64,000 nt of DNA, from contig CALIEB010000005.1 of assembly GCA_938022205.1 (NCBI GenBank), positions 62,001 through 126,000 of the forward strand, in the 5' to 3' direction. The stretch comes from an uncultured Anaerolineae bacterium (GTDB lineage Bacteria > Chloroflexota > Anaerolineae > Aggregatilineales > Phototrophicaceae). The stretch's first letter is position 1, and every line of letters begins with the position of its first letter. Positions 1 through 9,383 of the stretch are shown one piece after another. The notes beneath the pieces are model-generated. The model saw only the letters and a program-made list of their open reading frames with translations. It ran no database searches and had not been told where the DNA came from. Both the position numbers and the translations under genes were made by a program.

Positions 1-1
1 A

Positions 2-472
2 GCGGCTTTTCTCAAAGACCCAGCGGCTGAGCTAGACTTATCTTGTGTGAAATCGATGGGCTTGCGTTTTGCTGTGAGCTTCGAGCTAAGCGAGCGCACA
101 GTTGGCACAGCAACCTTCCTCGTGCCGAATGACTGGACAGAGATCGAGCGCGGCGCGTTCGCTGATGCAATGATGGGCAGCTTCATGTTGGTGCAAGAGG
201 AACAAGGGCGCGTGCTAGAACAGCTGCTCAACGCGATGTTCGAAGGAGCAGATGAGCAGCAGCTTGGCACGCCGGCGCAGCGCATGCTAGGGCAATACAC
301 CTGGACAATCTACACACTACGCTTAGACAGTGAGAGCATGGTGATTTTTGCTGCCGGCGCAGAAACCAATGCCAACACCTACCTCGTGCTGTTACAAGGT
401 GACATCAACAACGCACAGCAGCTAGAAGAAGACTTGCTCGTGCCTACCCTAACAGCATTTCGCGGCAAATAG
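2..472 (+). CDS. Hypothetical protein, 5' end outside the window
   Basis: The reading frame is open from base 2 without a stop, so the GTG at 47 is probably internal and the true start lies upstream of the window. The visible C-terminal part is about 156 residues. It is mixed alpha/beta, with an alternating hydrophobic segment near its end (TYLVLLQG) and a final helix. Its style resembles small secreted proteins of the PsbP/DcrB-like type, but no diagnostic motif is present and I do not recognise the family. It runs towards the convergent monooxygenase gene, with a hairpin between the two. Confidence 0.6.
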   Translation, partial: AAFLKDPAAELDLSCVKSMGLRFAVSFELSERTVGTATFLVPNDWTEIERGAFADAMMGSFMLVQEEQGRVLEQLLNAMFEGADEQQLGTPAQRMLGQYTWTIYTLRLDSESMVIFAAGAETNANTYLVLLQGDINNAQQLEEDLLVPTLTAFRGK

Positions 473-483
473 CTGACAAGCAA

Positions 484-515
484 AGTCATGGGGGACGGGA
501 TAGTCTCCCATGACT
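484..515. terminator. Hairpin between convergent genes, possible bidirectional terminator
   Basis: Arms at 484-496 and 503-515 form a 13-bp stem with one G-U pair and a 6-nt loop. It lies between the end of the first gene and the end of the convergent monooxygenase gene. Neither side has a strong T tract (TTT on the minus side only), so intrinsic termination would be weak. Confidence 0.4.
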
Positions 516-525
516 TACGCCGCAC

Positions 526-1821
526 CTAAACCACCACCTTCTGCGGCAGCTCTTGACGCAGTGCTTTCAGATAACTGTGATACTCTACCTCGACTGTGTG
601 TCGTGCCGCACGCACATAGTGCTTGCGAATGGTCTCAACTTCCGCGCGCACACGCTCGCGCACGTCGCTCGGCAGCACATACCGCCCCAAAATGTGCTGC
701 GCGACCAGCTCTGACTGCGTGTCCGAAAGGGGCCAAATACAGCCCTGCGGCTGCACTAGCCCGATAAAATAAAGCGTGGGGTGATCGGGATGAAACACGC
801 GCAAATACAGCGGCACATCCCCCTCACTAAAGTCAATAAACGACTTGTCAAAGAACGGAAACGTAATTTTGTAGCCTGTGGCGGCGATAATCGCGTCGTA
901 CTCTTCGCTGCGACCGTCGACAAAATGCACGCGCTTGCCTTCAAAGCGGCGGACATCAGGACGCGGATGAATGTCACCGTGCCGAATGCGCGTCAGCAAG
1001 TCGCTGTTGGTCACAGGATGCGACTCTAAGATGTCGTGGTCAGGCTTAGGCAGCCCATAGCGTCGGTTGCCGCCCGTCACCAGCCACCACGTCGCGTACA
1101 GCGCACGCTTGCGCAGCCAACGCGGCAGCCACACGAAGCGCGCGTTGACAACATCGGGCGGGCTGCCAAACACAATCTTGGGGATGACGTAGTAGCCACG
1201 CCGCCAGCTAATCGCTGTAAAGGCCGCATGGCGCGCCACGTCCACCGCAATATCGCACGCGCTGTTGCCACCACCAATCACCAACACGCGCTTGCCCTGA
1301 TACGGCAAATTGGTGCGGTAGCTGTGCGAATGGGTCAGCTCGCCCGTGAAAGTGCCTTCATAGCTGGGCAACTGCGGATTCCAGTGATGCCCGTTTGCCA
1401 CCAGCAAATGGTCAAAAAGCTCGACGCGCCCATCCGCGAGTGTCACGCGCCACGTTTTGTCCGGTAGCTCTTCGCAGTGCTTCACTTCGGTGTTGAACTG
1501 AATGTAGGGTATCACACCAAAATGCTCGGCATAGCTCTGAAAGTACGCCTTGAGGAGCTTGTGGCTCGGATAGTCGGGGTAATCGTCGGGCATAGGATAG
1601 TCGTGATACTGCGAGAGTGCCTTAGAGGAGATGATGTGCGCCGTCTCATAAACGCTGGAATGCCCCACCTCCTCCGAATACACCCAGTTGCCGCCTACTT
1701 GGTCGTTTTTCTCGTAGACGACAACGTTCTTGATGCCCACTTGCAGCAAGTGTTTGGCGGCGGTAATACCGCTCGGTCCCGCGCCAATCACGCACACGCG
1801 CACGTCTTGCCCTGTCTTCAT
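526..1821 (-). CDS. Flavin-containing monooxygenase (class B)
   Basis: Predicted FAD- and NADPH-dependent oxygenase acting on a soft nucleophile or a ketone; the substrate is unknown. With the start at 1821 the protein has 431 residues. An FAD Rossmann motif GAGPSG is near residue 13, the FMO fingerprint FTGELTHSHSY (F-x-G-x3-H-x3-Y) is near 158-168, and an NADP motif GGGNSA is near 183. The open frame extends to a TTG at 1845, but a GGGAG Shine-Dalgarno lies 10 nt before the ATG at 1821; the ATG at 1830 is possible. It is the last gene of a minus-strand group after the MaoC and OsmC genes, with a gap of about 70 bases that could carry its own promoter. Confidence 0.9.
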   Translation of the reverse strand: MKTGQDVRVCVIGAGPSGITAAKHLLQVGIKNVVVYEKNDQVGGNWVYSEEVGHSSVYETAHIISSKALSQYHDYPMPDDYPDYPSHKLLKAYFQSYAEHFGVIPYIQFNTEVKHCEELPDKTWRVTLADGRVELFDHLLVANGHHWNPQLPSYEGTFTGELTHSHSYRTNLPYQGKRVLVIGGGNSACDIAVDVARHAAFTAISWRRGYYVIPKIVFGSPPDVVNARFVWLPRWLRKRALYATWWLVTGGNRRYGLPKPDHDILESHPVTNSDLLTRIRHGDIHPRPDVRRFEGKRVHFVDGRSEEYDAIIAATGYKITFPFFDKSFIDFSEGDVPLYLRVFHPDHPTLYFIGLVQPQGCIWPLSDTQSELVAQHILGRYVLPSDVRERVRAEVETIRKHYVRAARHTVEVEYHSYLKALRQELPQKVVV

Positions 1822-1890
1822 GGTAATCATGCTCCCGTTTAACAATCGTCTTTTTCACTGCCCATTATAACGCAGGAAAAGCGGTTCTTG

Positions 1891-2343
1891 TTAAACAGGC
1901 TTTTTGAGAAACAACGCGCTGCGGGTTACCTCAATGACAACTACGCCGTCTTGGTTGCGTCCGATGTGCTTCATGGTGATGATGCCCGCCTCCGGGCGCG
2001 ATTTGCTCTCGCGCTTTTCGACGATTTCGGTCTCAACGTACACCGTGTCGCCGTGAAACAGCGGGTTAGGATGCACCACGCGCTCGTAGCCTAGATTTGC
2101 CACAATCGTGCCTTCTGTCAGCTCCCCCACTGTAATGCCCACGACCAGCCCCAGCGTCAAAATACCGTTGACGATACGCCGCCCAAACGCCGTTTGGCTA
2201 GCGAAGTGTTCGTTAAGATGGAGCGGCTGCGTGTTCATCGTCAGCGCGTTGAACAGCACGTTGTCCGCTTCAGTAATGGTGCGCCCTAGCGTGTGTTTAA
2301 TCGTGTCGCCAACGTTCAGCTCATCAAAGTATTTGCCTGCCAT
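1891..2343 (-). CDS. MaoC-family hot-dog dehydratase
   Basis: A 150-residue single hot-dog protein of the MaoC/(R)-specific enoyl-CoA hydratase family, which adds water to or removes it from acyl-CoA thioesters. The active-site helix reads NTQPLHLNEHFA followed by FGRRIVNG. The usual GDxNPxH aspartate is an asparagine here, as in the subgroup that includes mesaconyl-CoA/beta-methylmalyl-CoA hydratases. That subgroup assignment comes from memory of the motif and is only suggestive. It sits 9 nt after the OsmC gene and is probably co-transcribed with it. Confidence 0.85.
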   Translation of the reverse strand: MAGKYFDELNVGDTIKHTLGRTITEADNVLFNALTMNTQPLHLNEHFASQTAFGRRIVNGILTLGLVVGITVGELTEGTIVANLGYERVVHPNPLFHGDTVYVETEIVEKRESKSRPEAGIITMKHIGRNQDGVVVIEVTRSALFLKKPV

Positions 2344-2352
2344 ACGGTCTCC

Positions 2353-2778
2353 TTAACTGATGGTTTCGCGCTTAAAGAACGTGGGCAGCTCAATCACACG
2401 GCTTACGGGGCATTTGGTGGCAATCTCAAGCAGCTTCTCACGCTTGCTGTCGTCAATCTCCACACCGACAAACTTAAGCTGTTCGCGGATTTCATAGACG
2501 AACTGCGCATCGCCGTCATAGTCAGGATAATCTTTGCCTGAGAAACGTTCAATATCCAGCGTAACCACCACTTCATCCAAGTGCCAGCCTTTGCGCTCGG
2601 CGTACATCTTGACCGTAATCGCAATGCACGACCCCAACGCGCCTAACAGCATCTCCGTTGGCGTAACGGCGGTGTCCGTGCCACCCGAATCGAGCGGTTC
2701 GTCCGCGTGATAGGTATGTTGGCGCGTGTGAATGTGTGTCTGATAGCCCTCTAACAAGCGAACGGTCGTACTTGCCAT
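2353..2778 (-). CDS. OsmC family peroxiredoxin-like protein
   Basis: A 141-residue OsmC/Ohr superfamily protein. These enzymes reduce organic hydroperoxides using two cysteines. Both are present: Cys51 in GALGSC, preceded by the conserved PTE, and Cys123 in TKCPVSRV. The length and spacing fit the YhfA-like OsmC subgroup rather than Ohr. A clear AAGGAG precedes the ATG. It is the first gene of the OsmC-MaoC-monooxygenase group. The 97 bases upstream, shared with the end of the PBP gene, must hold its promoter, but I could not pick a convincing -35/-10 pair. Confidence 0.9.
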   Translation of the reverse strand: MASTTVRLLEGYQTHIHTRQHTYHADEPLDSGGTDTAVTPTEMLLGALGSCIAITVKMYAERKGWHLDEVVVTLDIERFSGKDYPDYDGDAQFVYEIREQLKFVGVEIDDSKREKLLEIATKCPVSRVIELPTFFKRETIS

Positions 2779-2875
2779 GTCCTTGCTCCTTAACGGTGAT
2801 TTGTTGCGTTGATTTTAACATACTCACTATTCAAGAAGGGAGTAGAATGTCACGTCTTACCGCGCGGATTCACCC

Positions 2876-5401
2876 TCACTCGCCCAGCGTGTAGCTGCCA
2901 ATGAAAGGGTCGTCGCGCTCGGTCACGCTAAAAAAGAGCGGCGGCGTGCTTTGGCGCGTCCCGTCTTGCAGTTCCGCCTCTGCGGTCAACACATAGTCAC
3001 CCAACGCCAGCTGCCACCATGCGCTAAACGGCGCGCTTTCTAACGTGGCATAAGGCGCGTCATTTAGCCAGTACACAACGCGCACCGTGTCGGGAGGTGT
3101 CGCCACACGAAAACGAATGCGCTGCGCTTCAGCGGGCAGCAGCGGCGAAAGCTCAAAGACCGTGTAAGGGTCGGGCGAAAGCAGCCGCAGCGGCGCATCA
3201 GCATCCGGCGAACGAACTTGCGCGCCCTCTGGCGGCGGCAAAATACCCTTTCGCTTGCCCCACGCCTGCGCCTCTTGCGGCAACACAAGAAACGTCTGCG
3301 CTACAACATATTCTTGCGGCGTGTCCGCCGTCGCCAGCGCACCAGTGCGCCGGTCAATCGGAAACACCTGATAGAGGTTGTCATATTCAGTTGGCTCGGT
3401 GCCGACGATAAACCACTCAAGGCGGCGGTGCGGGCATTCGGGTGTGGGCAGCAAGCCGCTCAGCGCGCAAACCTCGCGCTGTACCAAGCCTTCGGGACGC
3501 TTAAACGGTGTCTCCGGTCGACCCACCAGCACGGTACGCATAAAGGCGTTGTAAATCGGGGCAGCCCCGCTTACGCCTGTTACCTGCACCATTGGGCTGT
3601 TGTCCGCGTTGCCTACCCACACGCCTACCACGATATCAGGCGTGTAGCCCACCACCCAGTTGTCCCTAAAATCGGTCGTTGTGCCGGTTTTGGCGGCGGC
3701 AATGCGCCCAATTTGCAGCGGACTGTTGCGCCCAAAAGACGGAATACGGGCTTGGTTATCGCTCAAGATGTCGTTAATTAAGAACGCGACGCGCTCGTCC
3801 AACACGCGGCGCGTCAGCGGCGGCGGCTCATAAGCATAGAGCAGCACGCCATCTTGGGTTTCTACACGCTTGATCAGTGTTGGTTTGATAGTATAGCCGC
3901 CGTTGGGGAAAATGCTGTAGGCGGCAACAAGGTCATACAAGCGCACTTCCCCACCGCCCAGCACCACCGATAAATCCACCGACGTGTTCATTGCCAAACT
4001 TTCTAAGCCAACGTCCACCATAAACTGCTTAAATGTCGGCACAGTCACCTTTTCCAACGCAATGACAGCGGGAATGTTATACGACGAGGCGAGTGCCTCG
4101 CGCACGCTGACCAACCCATGTTCAACCAGCGCAAAATTGGCAGGCGTATAGCTCTCTAAGCGGCTGGTGACAAAGGGAGTGCGCACATCTAGGAGGGCTG
4201 TCGCTGCTGTGTAGGGCGCGTCACTGTCGGGCTGCATCGCCAGCGCGTAGGCAAAAGGCTTGAGCGTGCTGCCCGGCTGGCGCAATGCTAGTGCGGCGTT
4301 TACCGCGCCGTCTATCGCCACGTCAAAGTAATTTGGGCTGCCCAGCATCACCAGCACTTCGCCGGTCACAGGGTGCAGCGCAACCAACGCGGCGTTGTGA
4401 GCGTTGGCAGGCACACGGCTTGGGTCTTTGGGATAGTTCAAGCTGTCGAGCTGCGAGCGCACGATGCGCTCGGCGTTGCGCTGCCACGTCAAATCCAGCG
4501 TGGTCGTCACTTCCAGCCCCTGCGTGTAGAGCGCGTCGGGAAAAGCGCGCTCAAGCTGCTTCCAGACCGCCATCACGGCGTGCGGAGCTTCGATAGGAAA
4601 AGGCGTGCTGGCGAAATGCAGTGGGTCACGCGCCGCCGCTTCAGCTTCCTTTGCGCTGATAAAGCCGTTTTGCGCCATCAGCCCAAGCACAATGCGCTGC
4701 CGCTGCTGCGCACGCTCTAGGTTGGTCAACGGGTCATAGAGCGCGGCATTCTGTATCATACCTGCCAAGAGCGCGCACTCCGCCAGCGACAACGCACTGG
4801 CAGGTTTCTGAAAATAGGCGCGCGCTGCTGCTTCCAACCCATATGCCATGTTGCCAAAGTACACTTGATTGAGATAGCGCGTCAGCACGCCCTCTTTGCC
4901 TAATGCCGCTTGCAAGCGCACCGCCAGCACCATCTCTTTGAGCTTGCGCTGCAGGGTACGCTCCGCCTGCTGCATGGGGTCAAGTAGCAGCAAGCGCGCC
5001 GTCTGCTGGGTAATGGTGCTGCCGCCCGCCAAAATCTCGCCGCCGCGCAGGTTAATCCACAGCGCACGCAAGATACCCCAAAGGTCAACGCCGGGATGCG
5101 ACCAGTAGTTTGCGTCTTCGGTGGCAATCACCGCGCTGAGGCAATGCGGCGGCACGTCTTCAAGCGCAATGGGCATGCTGCGCCCACTCTCGGGGTGCGA
5201 TATGGCGTAAAGTAGCGCGCCGTGTCGGTCATAGATGCGCGTGCTGGGCAGCACCATGCCCACTTCAAGGCGTTCTAGCGACGGCAAATCCGCAAAAATC
5301 CACACATACGCCGCCAGCGCGCCCGCCGCCAACAGCAGCGTGCCTACCGCCAAAAGCGCGCGCCAGTGCCGCCGCAGCACGCCACTCATGGCGTGACCCA
5401 T
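2876..5401 (-). CDS. pbpC: Penicillin-binding protein 1C (bifunctional)
   Basis: Class A PBP of 841 residues that would polymerise and cross-link peptidoglycan outside the membrane. In order: a cytoplasmic tail and one membrane anchor (about 13-35); a GT51 transglycosylase with ED at 95-96 in TEDANYWSHPG and GGSTITQQ near 127-133; a transpeptidase with the nucleophile in STLK (378-381), SYN (440-442) and KTG (571-573); and a C-terminal beta domain typical of the PbpC group. Its start overlaps the end of the SGNH hydrolase gene by 16 bases, so the two are translationally linked. All catalytic motifs are intact. Confidence 0.93.
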   Translation of the reverse strand: MGHAMSGVLRRHWRALLAVGTLLLAAGALAAYVWIFADLPSLERLEVGMVLPSTRIYDRHGALLYAISHPESGRSMPIALEDVPPHCLSAVIATEDANYWSHPGVDLWGILRALWINLRGGEILAGGSTITQQTARLLLLDPMQQAERTLQRKLKEMVLAVRLQAALGKEGVLTRYLNQVYFGNMAYGLEAAARAYFQKPASALSLAECALLAGMIQNAALYDPLTNLERAQQRQRIVLGLMAQNGFISAKEAEAAARDPLHFASTPFPIEAPHAVMAVWKQLERAFPDALYTQGLEVTTTLDLTWQRNAERIVRSQLDSLNYPKDPSRVPANAHNAALVALHPVTGEVLVMLGSPNYFDVAIDGAVNAALALRQPGSTLKPFAYALAMQPDSDAPYTAATALLDVRTPFVTSRLESYTPANFALVEHGLVSVREALASSYNIPAVIALEKVTVPTFKQFMVDVGLESLAMNTSVDLSVVLGGGEVRLYDLVAAYSIFPNGGYTIKPTLIKRVETQDGVLLYAYEPPPLTRRVLDERVAFLINDILSDNQARIPSFGRNSPLQIGRIAAAKTGTTTDFRDNWVVGYTPDIVVGVWVGNADNSPMVQVTGVSGAAPIYNAFMRTVLVGRPETPFKRPEGLVQREVCALSGLLPTPECPHRRLEWFIVGTEPTEYDNLYQVFPIDRRTGALATADTPQEYVVAQTFLVLPQEAQAWGKRKGILPPPEGAQVRSPDADAPLRLLSPDPYTVFELSPLLPAEAQRIRFRVATPPDTVRVVYWLNDAPYATLESAPFSAWWQLALGDYVLTAEAELQDGTRQSTPPLFFSVTERDDPFIGSYTLGE

Positions 5402-6528
5402 CCTAGCTTGGCGATAACTTCGCCAACCGCCCGCGCCGCCACCAAGTTGCCGTAGCTGTTCAAATGTCCGTCGCCAACGTAGCGCATGGTATACGCTGTA
5501 GGCGAGCTATCGTCATAAGGCGCGTCTAAATCATAGTGTTTCAGGTACACCCCTTGAATGTTGTCCGCCTTGCGCAGGACTGGCAGCAAGTCAACCAACG
5601 GCACGCCCAAATCCGCCGCAATACGCGCCGTCACCTCTTGAAACCTCGTGCCGTAGGGGCTATCCTGCGGAAGCTGCAAGTTATCGGGAAAGACAACAAT
5701 CACCATCGGCAAGTCGCCAATCTCCGCCACCAGAGTGCGTAAATCCGCTTCGTACTGCTCCCAATAGGAACGATATTCGGAATTATCGACATCGAAAAAC
5801 GTCATCTGTTCGTACAAGCCTTCTAAGCCCGGCACGTAAGGCGTGATGCGGTTGATGGTGTCCCTGATTTGCTGCTGCTGATATTCTTCACGCAGAGAGA
5901 GCAGCCAGCCCATTAACGCCGAATTGTCACGCAACGTTGCCAAAAGCGTTTGCTGCTGTGGGTCGGGCGGATAAGTCGCCGCCTTCAAAAACGCCTCGCG
6001 TGAGAAATATTCACGCATGCGCGGATGGTAGCCAAACACATCGTTGGTGTATACGCCGATAATCACGCCGTAAAGCGTGAGCTTGCTACCCTTGTCCCGC
6101 CAATAAGACAACATGTCCGCCACCGTGTAGCCGGGTATGCCGGCGTTTAAGACCTGTATGATTTGCTCGGTCTTCTCTTCTAGCACCTCTTCAAGTCGAG
6201 CGGGAAAAGTGTCAAGGTTATGCACGTAAAAGCCATAAATAAACGAATCGCCCAACGCCATCAGCTGCCACGCCTCGCCGCGAAACTCTTCGACGTTGCG
6301 CAGCCCTAAACTGTTGGTGCGCAGCCAATAAGGCGGGTTCGGGCGAATGTGTTCCACCACGTCAAGATAAGGAATGAGGTCACCATAGCCCACACGGCTG
6401 TAGCCAAAGCCTTGAGGCGGTGGCGGCGCGGTGTTACGCCAAAACACAACGCGCGCAATGCCTTCTGAAGCCAACAGCATCAGCACCGTGACAACGCCCA
6501 TAATCAGCAACTGGCGCACTAGTTTCAC
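5386..6528 (-). CDS. Membrane-anchored SGNH/GDSL hydrolase
   Basis: SGNH-fold esterase-like protein of about 380 residues with one N-terminal membrane anchor. The nucleophile is in the block I motif ALGDSFIYG (Ser near residue 95), and the catalytic Asp/His sit in GDGHLNSYGN near the C-terminus. I place the start at the GTG at 6528, not the GTG at 6594. An AAGGGGG Shine-Dalgarno lies 9 nt before it, and a plausible promoter occupies 6562-6590 inside the longer frame. It overlaps pbpC, which suggests a cell-envelope role such as glycan or peptidoglycan deacylation. The substrate is unknown. Confidence 0.85.
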   Translation of the reverse strand: MKLVRQLLIMGVVTVLMLLASEGIARVVFWRNTAPPPPQGFGYSRVGYGDLIPYLDVVEHIRPNPPYWLRTNSLGLRNVEEFRGEAWQLMALGDSFIYGFYVHNLDTFPARLEEVLEEKTEQIIQVLNAGIPGYTVADMLSYWRDKGSKLTLYGVIIGVYTNDVFGYHPRMREYFSREAFLKAATYPPDPQQQTLLATLRDNSALMGWLLSLREEYQQQQIRDTINRITPYVPGLEGLYEQMTFFDVDNSEYRSYWEQYEADLRTLVAEIGDLPMVIVVFPDNLQLPQDSPYGTRFQEVTARIAADLGVPLVDLLPVLRKADNIQGVYLKHYDLDAPYDDSSPTAYTMRYVGDGHLNSYGNLVAARAVGEVIAKLGWVTP

Positions 6529-6561
6529 AAGCTCTACCCCCTTACAACGCTCAATACGTTG

Positions 6562-6590
6562 ATAATAACAGCAGGCGTTCGTTTTTTCAC
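6562..6590 (-). promoter_or_regulatory. Probable promoter of the SGNH hydrolase-pbpC operon
   Basis: Read on the minus strand: GTGAAA, a 17-nt spacer, then TATTAT. This places the transcript start near 6555, upstream of the GTG at 6528, and supports that start codon. Confidence 0.5.
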
Positions 6591-6606
6591 GCACGTAAAT
6601 CGCCTT

Positions 6607-6634
6607 TTGACATACGCGCCCCGTGCTTTATCAT
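6607..6634 (+). promoter_or_regulatory. Sigma70-type promoter of the YfhO-like gene
   Basis: TTGACA at 6607-6612, a 16-nt spacer, then TATCAT at 6629-6634. It lies about 40 bases before the ATG at 6675 and back to back with the minus-strand promoter of the SGNH hydrolase gene. Confidence 0.65.
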
Positions 6635-6674
6635 TTGCGCCTAGCACAACATCACACACAAACGGACAAAGCGT

Positions 6675-9383
6675 ATGGCACGATGGGTTTACGGCATTCT
6701 CTTGGCGGGATTGATGAGCGTTTTCGCCGCGCAGTTTTTGCTCACCGACCACATTTTGGCGCGTGGCGACACCTTCACCTTCTTCTACCCGTATTGGGAG
6801 GCGCGCAACGCGGCACTGCGGGCGGGTGAGCTGCCGCTCTGGTCACCCTACCTGTTCATGGGGTCGCCGCTGCTCGCCGAGCCGCAGCTCGGCACGTACT
6901 ACCCGCTGAATTGGCTCACGTTGCCGTTTGCTAACGCGCCCGACGCTGTCGAGTTCAGCGTGCTGCTCCACTTGTTCTTGGGCGCAGCAGGCGTATTCGT
7001 GTTGTTTGCGCACCTGTTCCCCGCGCGGGGGCTTGCATGGGGCGCGCTGGCAGCCAGCGTCACGTACATGTTTAGCGGCAACCTACTCGGACACGTGGAA
7101 CAAGTCAATCAACTGCAGGGGTTAGCGTGGTTGGGCTGGCTGTTCTGGCTTTGGCACAAGGCTGTTGCCGCGCCGCGCCATTGGCTCATTCCGTTCGGCA
7201 TGGCGTGGGGCGCGCTTTTTTTCATCGGTCACACGCAAACCGTGTTCATTGCAGGCGTAGGCTTGGGAGTCTATGCGCTGACGCAGGCGTGGCAAGCGCG
7301 AAAGGCGCGTGCGCTTTTGGTCGGCTGGGGCGTGCTGGCGGGGGCGGGCGCGCTTGGGATACTGCTCGCGCTGCCCCAGTTCTATCCCACATTAGAGCTT
7401 ACCGGCATGTCCAATCGCGGCGGCAGCGGGCTAACGCCCCAGCAAGCCACCGCCTTCTCCTTGCCGATACACTACTTGGGGCGCGCGCTGCTGCCCAACT
7501 ACGACGGGCTGCTGTTCACCGAGTACATCGGCTACTTCGGCATCGTTGGCATGCTGCTCGCGCTCTACGCGCTGCGCACGCCGCAGCCGCAAGCGCGCCG
7601 CGTCCACGTTTGGGCGTGGGCGATTGTCGCGCTGCTGGGGCTGACCTTCGCCTTCGGTCGCTATAACCCGCTGTACCTGCTGCTGGCAAATTTTCCGCCC
7701 TTTAACCTGTTTCGCGTGCCAGCGCGCTGGTTGGCGTTGCTAGCTTTAGGCGGCGCAATCTTAGCAGGCACGGGCTTACAGGCTCTCACCGAACGCCCAC
7801 GACCCACGCTGCCTATGCTTGCAGTTTTAGCCCTGCCCATCGGCGCGCTAGCATTGTTGGCGTGGGGCTTGCCGACGCTTGCGCCCGAGTACGCTATTCC
7901 CTCCGTTGACATACGCGGCGCAAGTGTACCATCTTGGCGCACGCTCGGGCTATGGGCGGGTGCGCTTGCGCTAGGCTTGAGTGCGATGGGGCTTGCCGCC
8001 CGCTGGCGATACGCCGCGCCCACGCTGTTTTGCCTGCTCGTGCTAGAGCTTTGGGGTGCGTCGCTCGTGCTGCCGCTCAATGAGCTTGCCCCGCGTGAGA
8101 CTTATCTCACACCGCGTTTCACCGCTACCAGCTTGCAAACGCTGCAAGCCGAGCGCAGCGGGCGCGTGCTTGCCATCAGCAGCTGGTTGTTTGACGTGGG
8201 TGACAAAGACACGCTGCGAGCGCGCTACGAGGGACAAGGCTTCAGTGAAGCAGCCATCCAAACCGCCTTTACCGCCACTAAACGCCAAGAAATGCTCGCC
8301 CCTAATTTGCCGCAAACATGGCACATTGCCAGCGTGGACGGTTACGGCGGCGGACTGCTGCCAACGATGACCTACTCCCAGTTCACCTCGTTGGTCTTGC
8401 CGCCCGACACGCTGCGCACGGTGGATGGACGCATCGGCGAAGCATTGGCACGCGAGAGCTGTCGCGGCGCGTGCTTGCCAGAGGCGCGTTGGCTTGACTT
8501 AATGCACGTCGGCTACGTGATTACGGACAAGCGGCACGACGTATGGCACGAGGGCATCGCCTTTGACACCACCATACGGCGCGAACAGGCTGCCCTATGG
8601 TTTGCGCCGTCACCGCTCATCGCCAATCGTCTAGCAGTGTTGTACGCGGGTACAAACATCACAGCCTTCGCTGACGATACACCGCTAGCGTTGCTGCAAG
8701 CGCGCCCGCTTGCCGACAGCCTCATGCGCGCTGACTACGCCCTGCCGCAAGCAGATATCTTGTCGAGCGTGCGTCTTGTGCCAGAAGCTAACAGCGTCAT
8801 CTTAGGCGCAACGCTCTACCACAACACACACAACACGTTCGTTGAGCTTGCACCCGAAGGCTGGCAGCGCGTGCTTTCCAGCGACATCAAGGTCTACGCG
8901 CGCGAACAAGGCTTAGCGTACGCCCACGTCATAGGCGACGCGGTCACGCTGCCTGACACGTGGCAAGGCAGCGAGGACGCGCTCGCGCTCATGCAGCAGC
9001 CTGACTTTGACCCCGCGCGTCGCGTTATCCTTCATGGCAACGCACCCGCACTAGCCACCGCCGCCACAGGCAGCGCACAGCTTATCGCCGCCAGCAACAC
9101 AGGGCGCACCTTTGCCGTGCAAAGCGACCGCGAGGCGTATGTGCTGCTGCTCGAGAGCCACTACCCACACTGGCACGCCTTCGTTAACAACGCACCCGCC
9201 CCGCTCTACCGCGCCAACGTGCTGTTCATGGCGGTGCGCGTGCCAGCAGGCGACAGCACGCTCACGCTGCGCTTTCAGCCTGACACATGGTGGGGCGCGC
9301 TTGGGCTAGGAGCGGCAGCCTGGGGCGTGTTAGGGCTGCTAGCGATAGTCTTGTGGCGCGCTACGCCGACCAAAGTTCACTAG
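6675..9383 (+). CDS. YfhO-like polytopic membrane protein
   Basis: A 902-residue membrane protein. The N-terminal half has many hydrophobic helices with an early extracytoplasmic segment DTFTFFYPYWEARNAA and GELPLWSPYLFMGSPLL. The C-terminal half is a large extracytoplasmic beta-rich part followed by a final helix. This is the architecture of the YfhO family (GT-C-like fold, linked to sugar decoration of teichoic acids or other envelope glycans in Bacillus). The C-terminal block ending ...VPAGDSTLTLRF is typical. It is paralogous to the N-terminal part of the gene at 11990. The catalytic role and donor are unknown. Its end overlaps the convergent phosphatase gene by 23 bases. Confidence 0.8.
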   Translation: MARWVYGILLAGLMSVFAAQFLLTDHILARGDTFTFFYPYWEARNAALRAGELPLWSPYLFMGSPLLAEPQLGTYYPLNWLTLPFANAPDAVEFSVLLHLFLGAAGVFVLFAHLFPARGLAWGALAASVTYMFSGNLLGHVEQVNQLQGLAWLGWLFWLWHKAVAAPRHWLIPFGMAWGALFFIGHTQTVFIAGVGLGVYALTQAWQARKARALLVGWGVLAGAGALGILLALPQFYPTLELTGMSNRGGSGLTPQQATAFSLPIHYLGRALLPNYDGLLFTEYIGYFGIVGMLLALYALRTPQPQARRVHVWAWAIVALLGLTFAFGRYNPLYLLLANFPPFNLFRVPARWLALLALGGAILAGTGLQALTERPRPTLPMLAVLALPIGALALLAWGLPTLAPEYAIPSVDIRGASVPSWRTLGLWAGALALGLSAMGLAARWRYAAPTLFCLLVLELWGASLVLPLNELAPRETYLTPRFTATSLQTLQAERSGRVLAISSWLFDVGDKDTLRARYEGQGFSEAAIQTAFTATKRQEMLAPNLPQTWHIASVDGYGGGLLPTMTYSQFTSLVLPPDTLRTVDGRIGEALARESCRGACLPEARWLDLMHVGYVITDKRHDVWHEGIAFDTTIRREQAALWFAPSPLIANRLAVLYAGTNITAFADDTPLALLQARPLADSLMRADYALPQADILSSVRLVPEANSVILGATLYHNTHNTFVELAPEGWQRVLSSDIKVYAREQGLAYAHVIGDAVTLPDTWQGSEDALALMQQPDFDPARRVILHGNAPALATAATGSAQLIAASNTGRTFAVQSDREAYVLLLESHYPHWHAFVNNAPAPLYRANVLFMAVRVPAGDSTLTLRFQPDTWWGALGLGAAAWGVLGLLAIVLWRATPTKVH

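Noticed and set aside
2-472. Reading the first gene as complete from the GTG at 47
   Set aside because: The frame is open to base 2, so the start is probably outside the window.
6529-6594. Longer N-terminus of the SGNH hydrolase from the GTG at 6594
   Set aside because: A promoter-like GTGAAA-17-TATTAT lies inside it and the GTG at 6528 has a strong Shine-Dalgarno.
9361-9383. Frameshift or truncation suspected where convergent genes overlap
   Set aside because: Both the YfhO-like protein and the phosphatase have complete C-termini; short convergent overlaps recur in this genome (also at 15965, 48485 and 59322).
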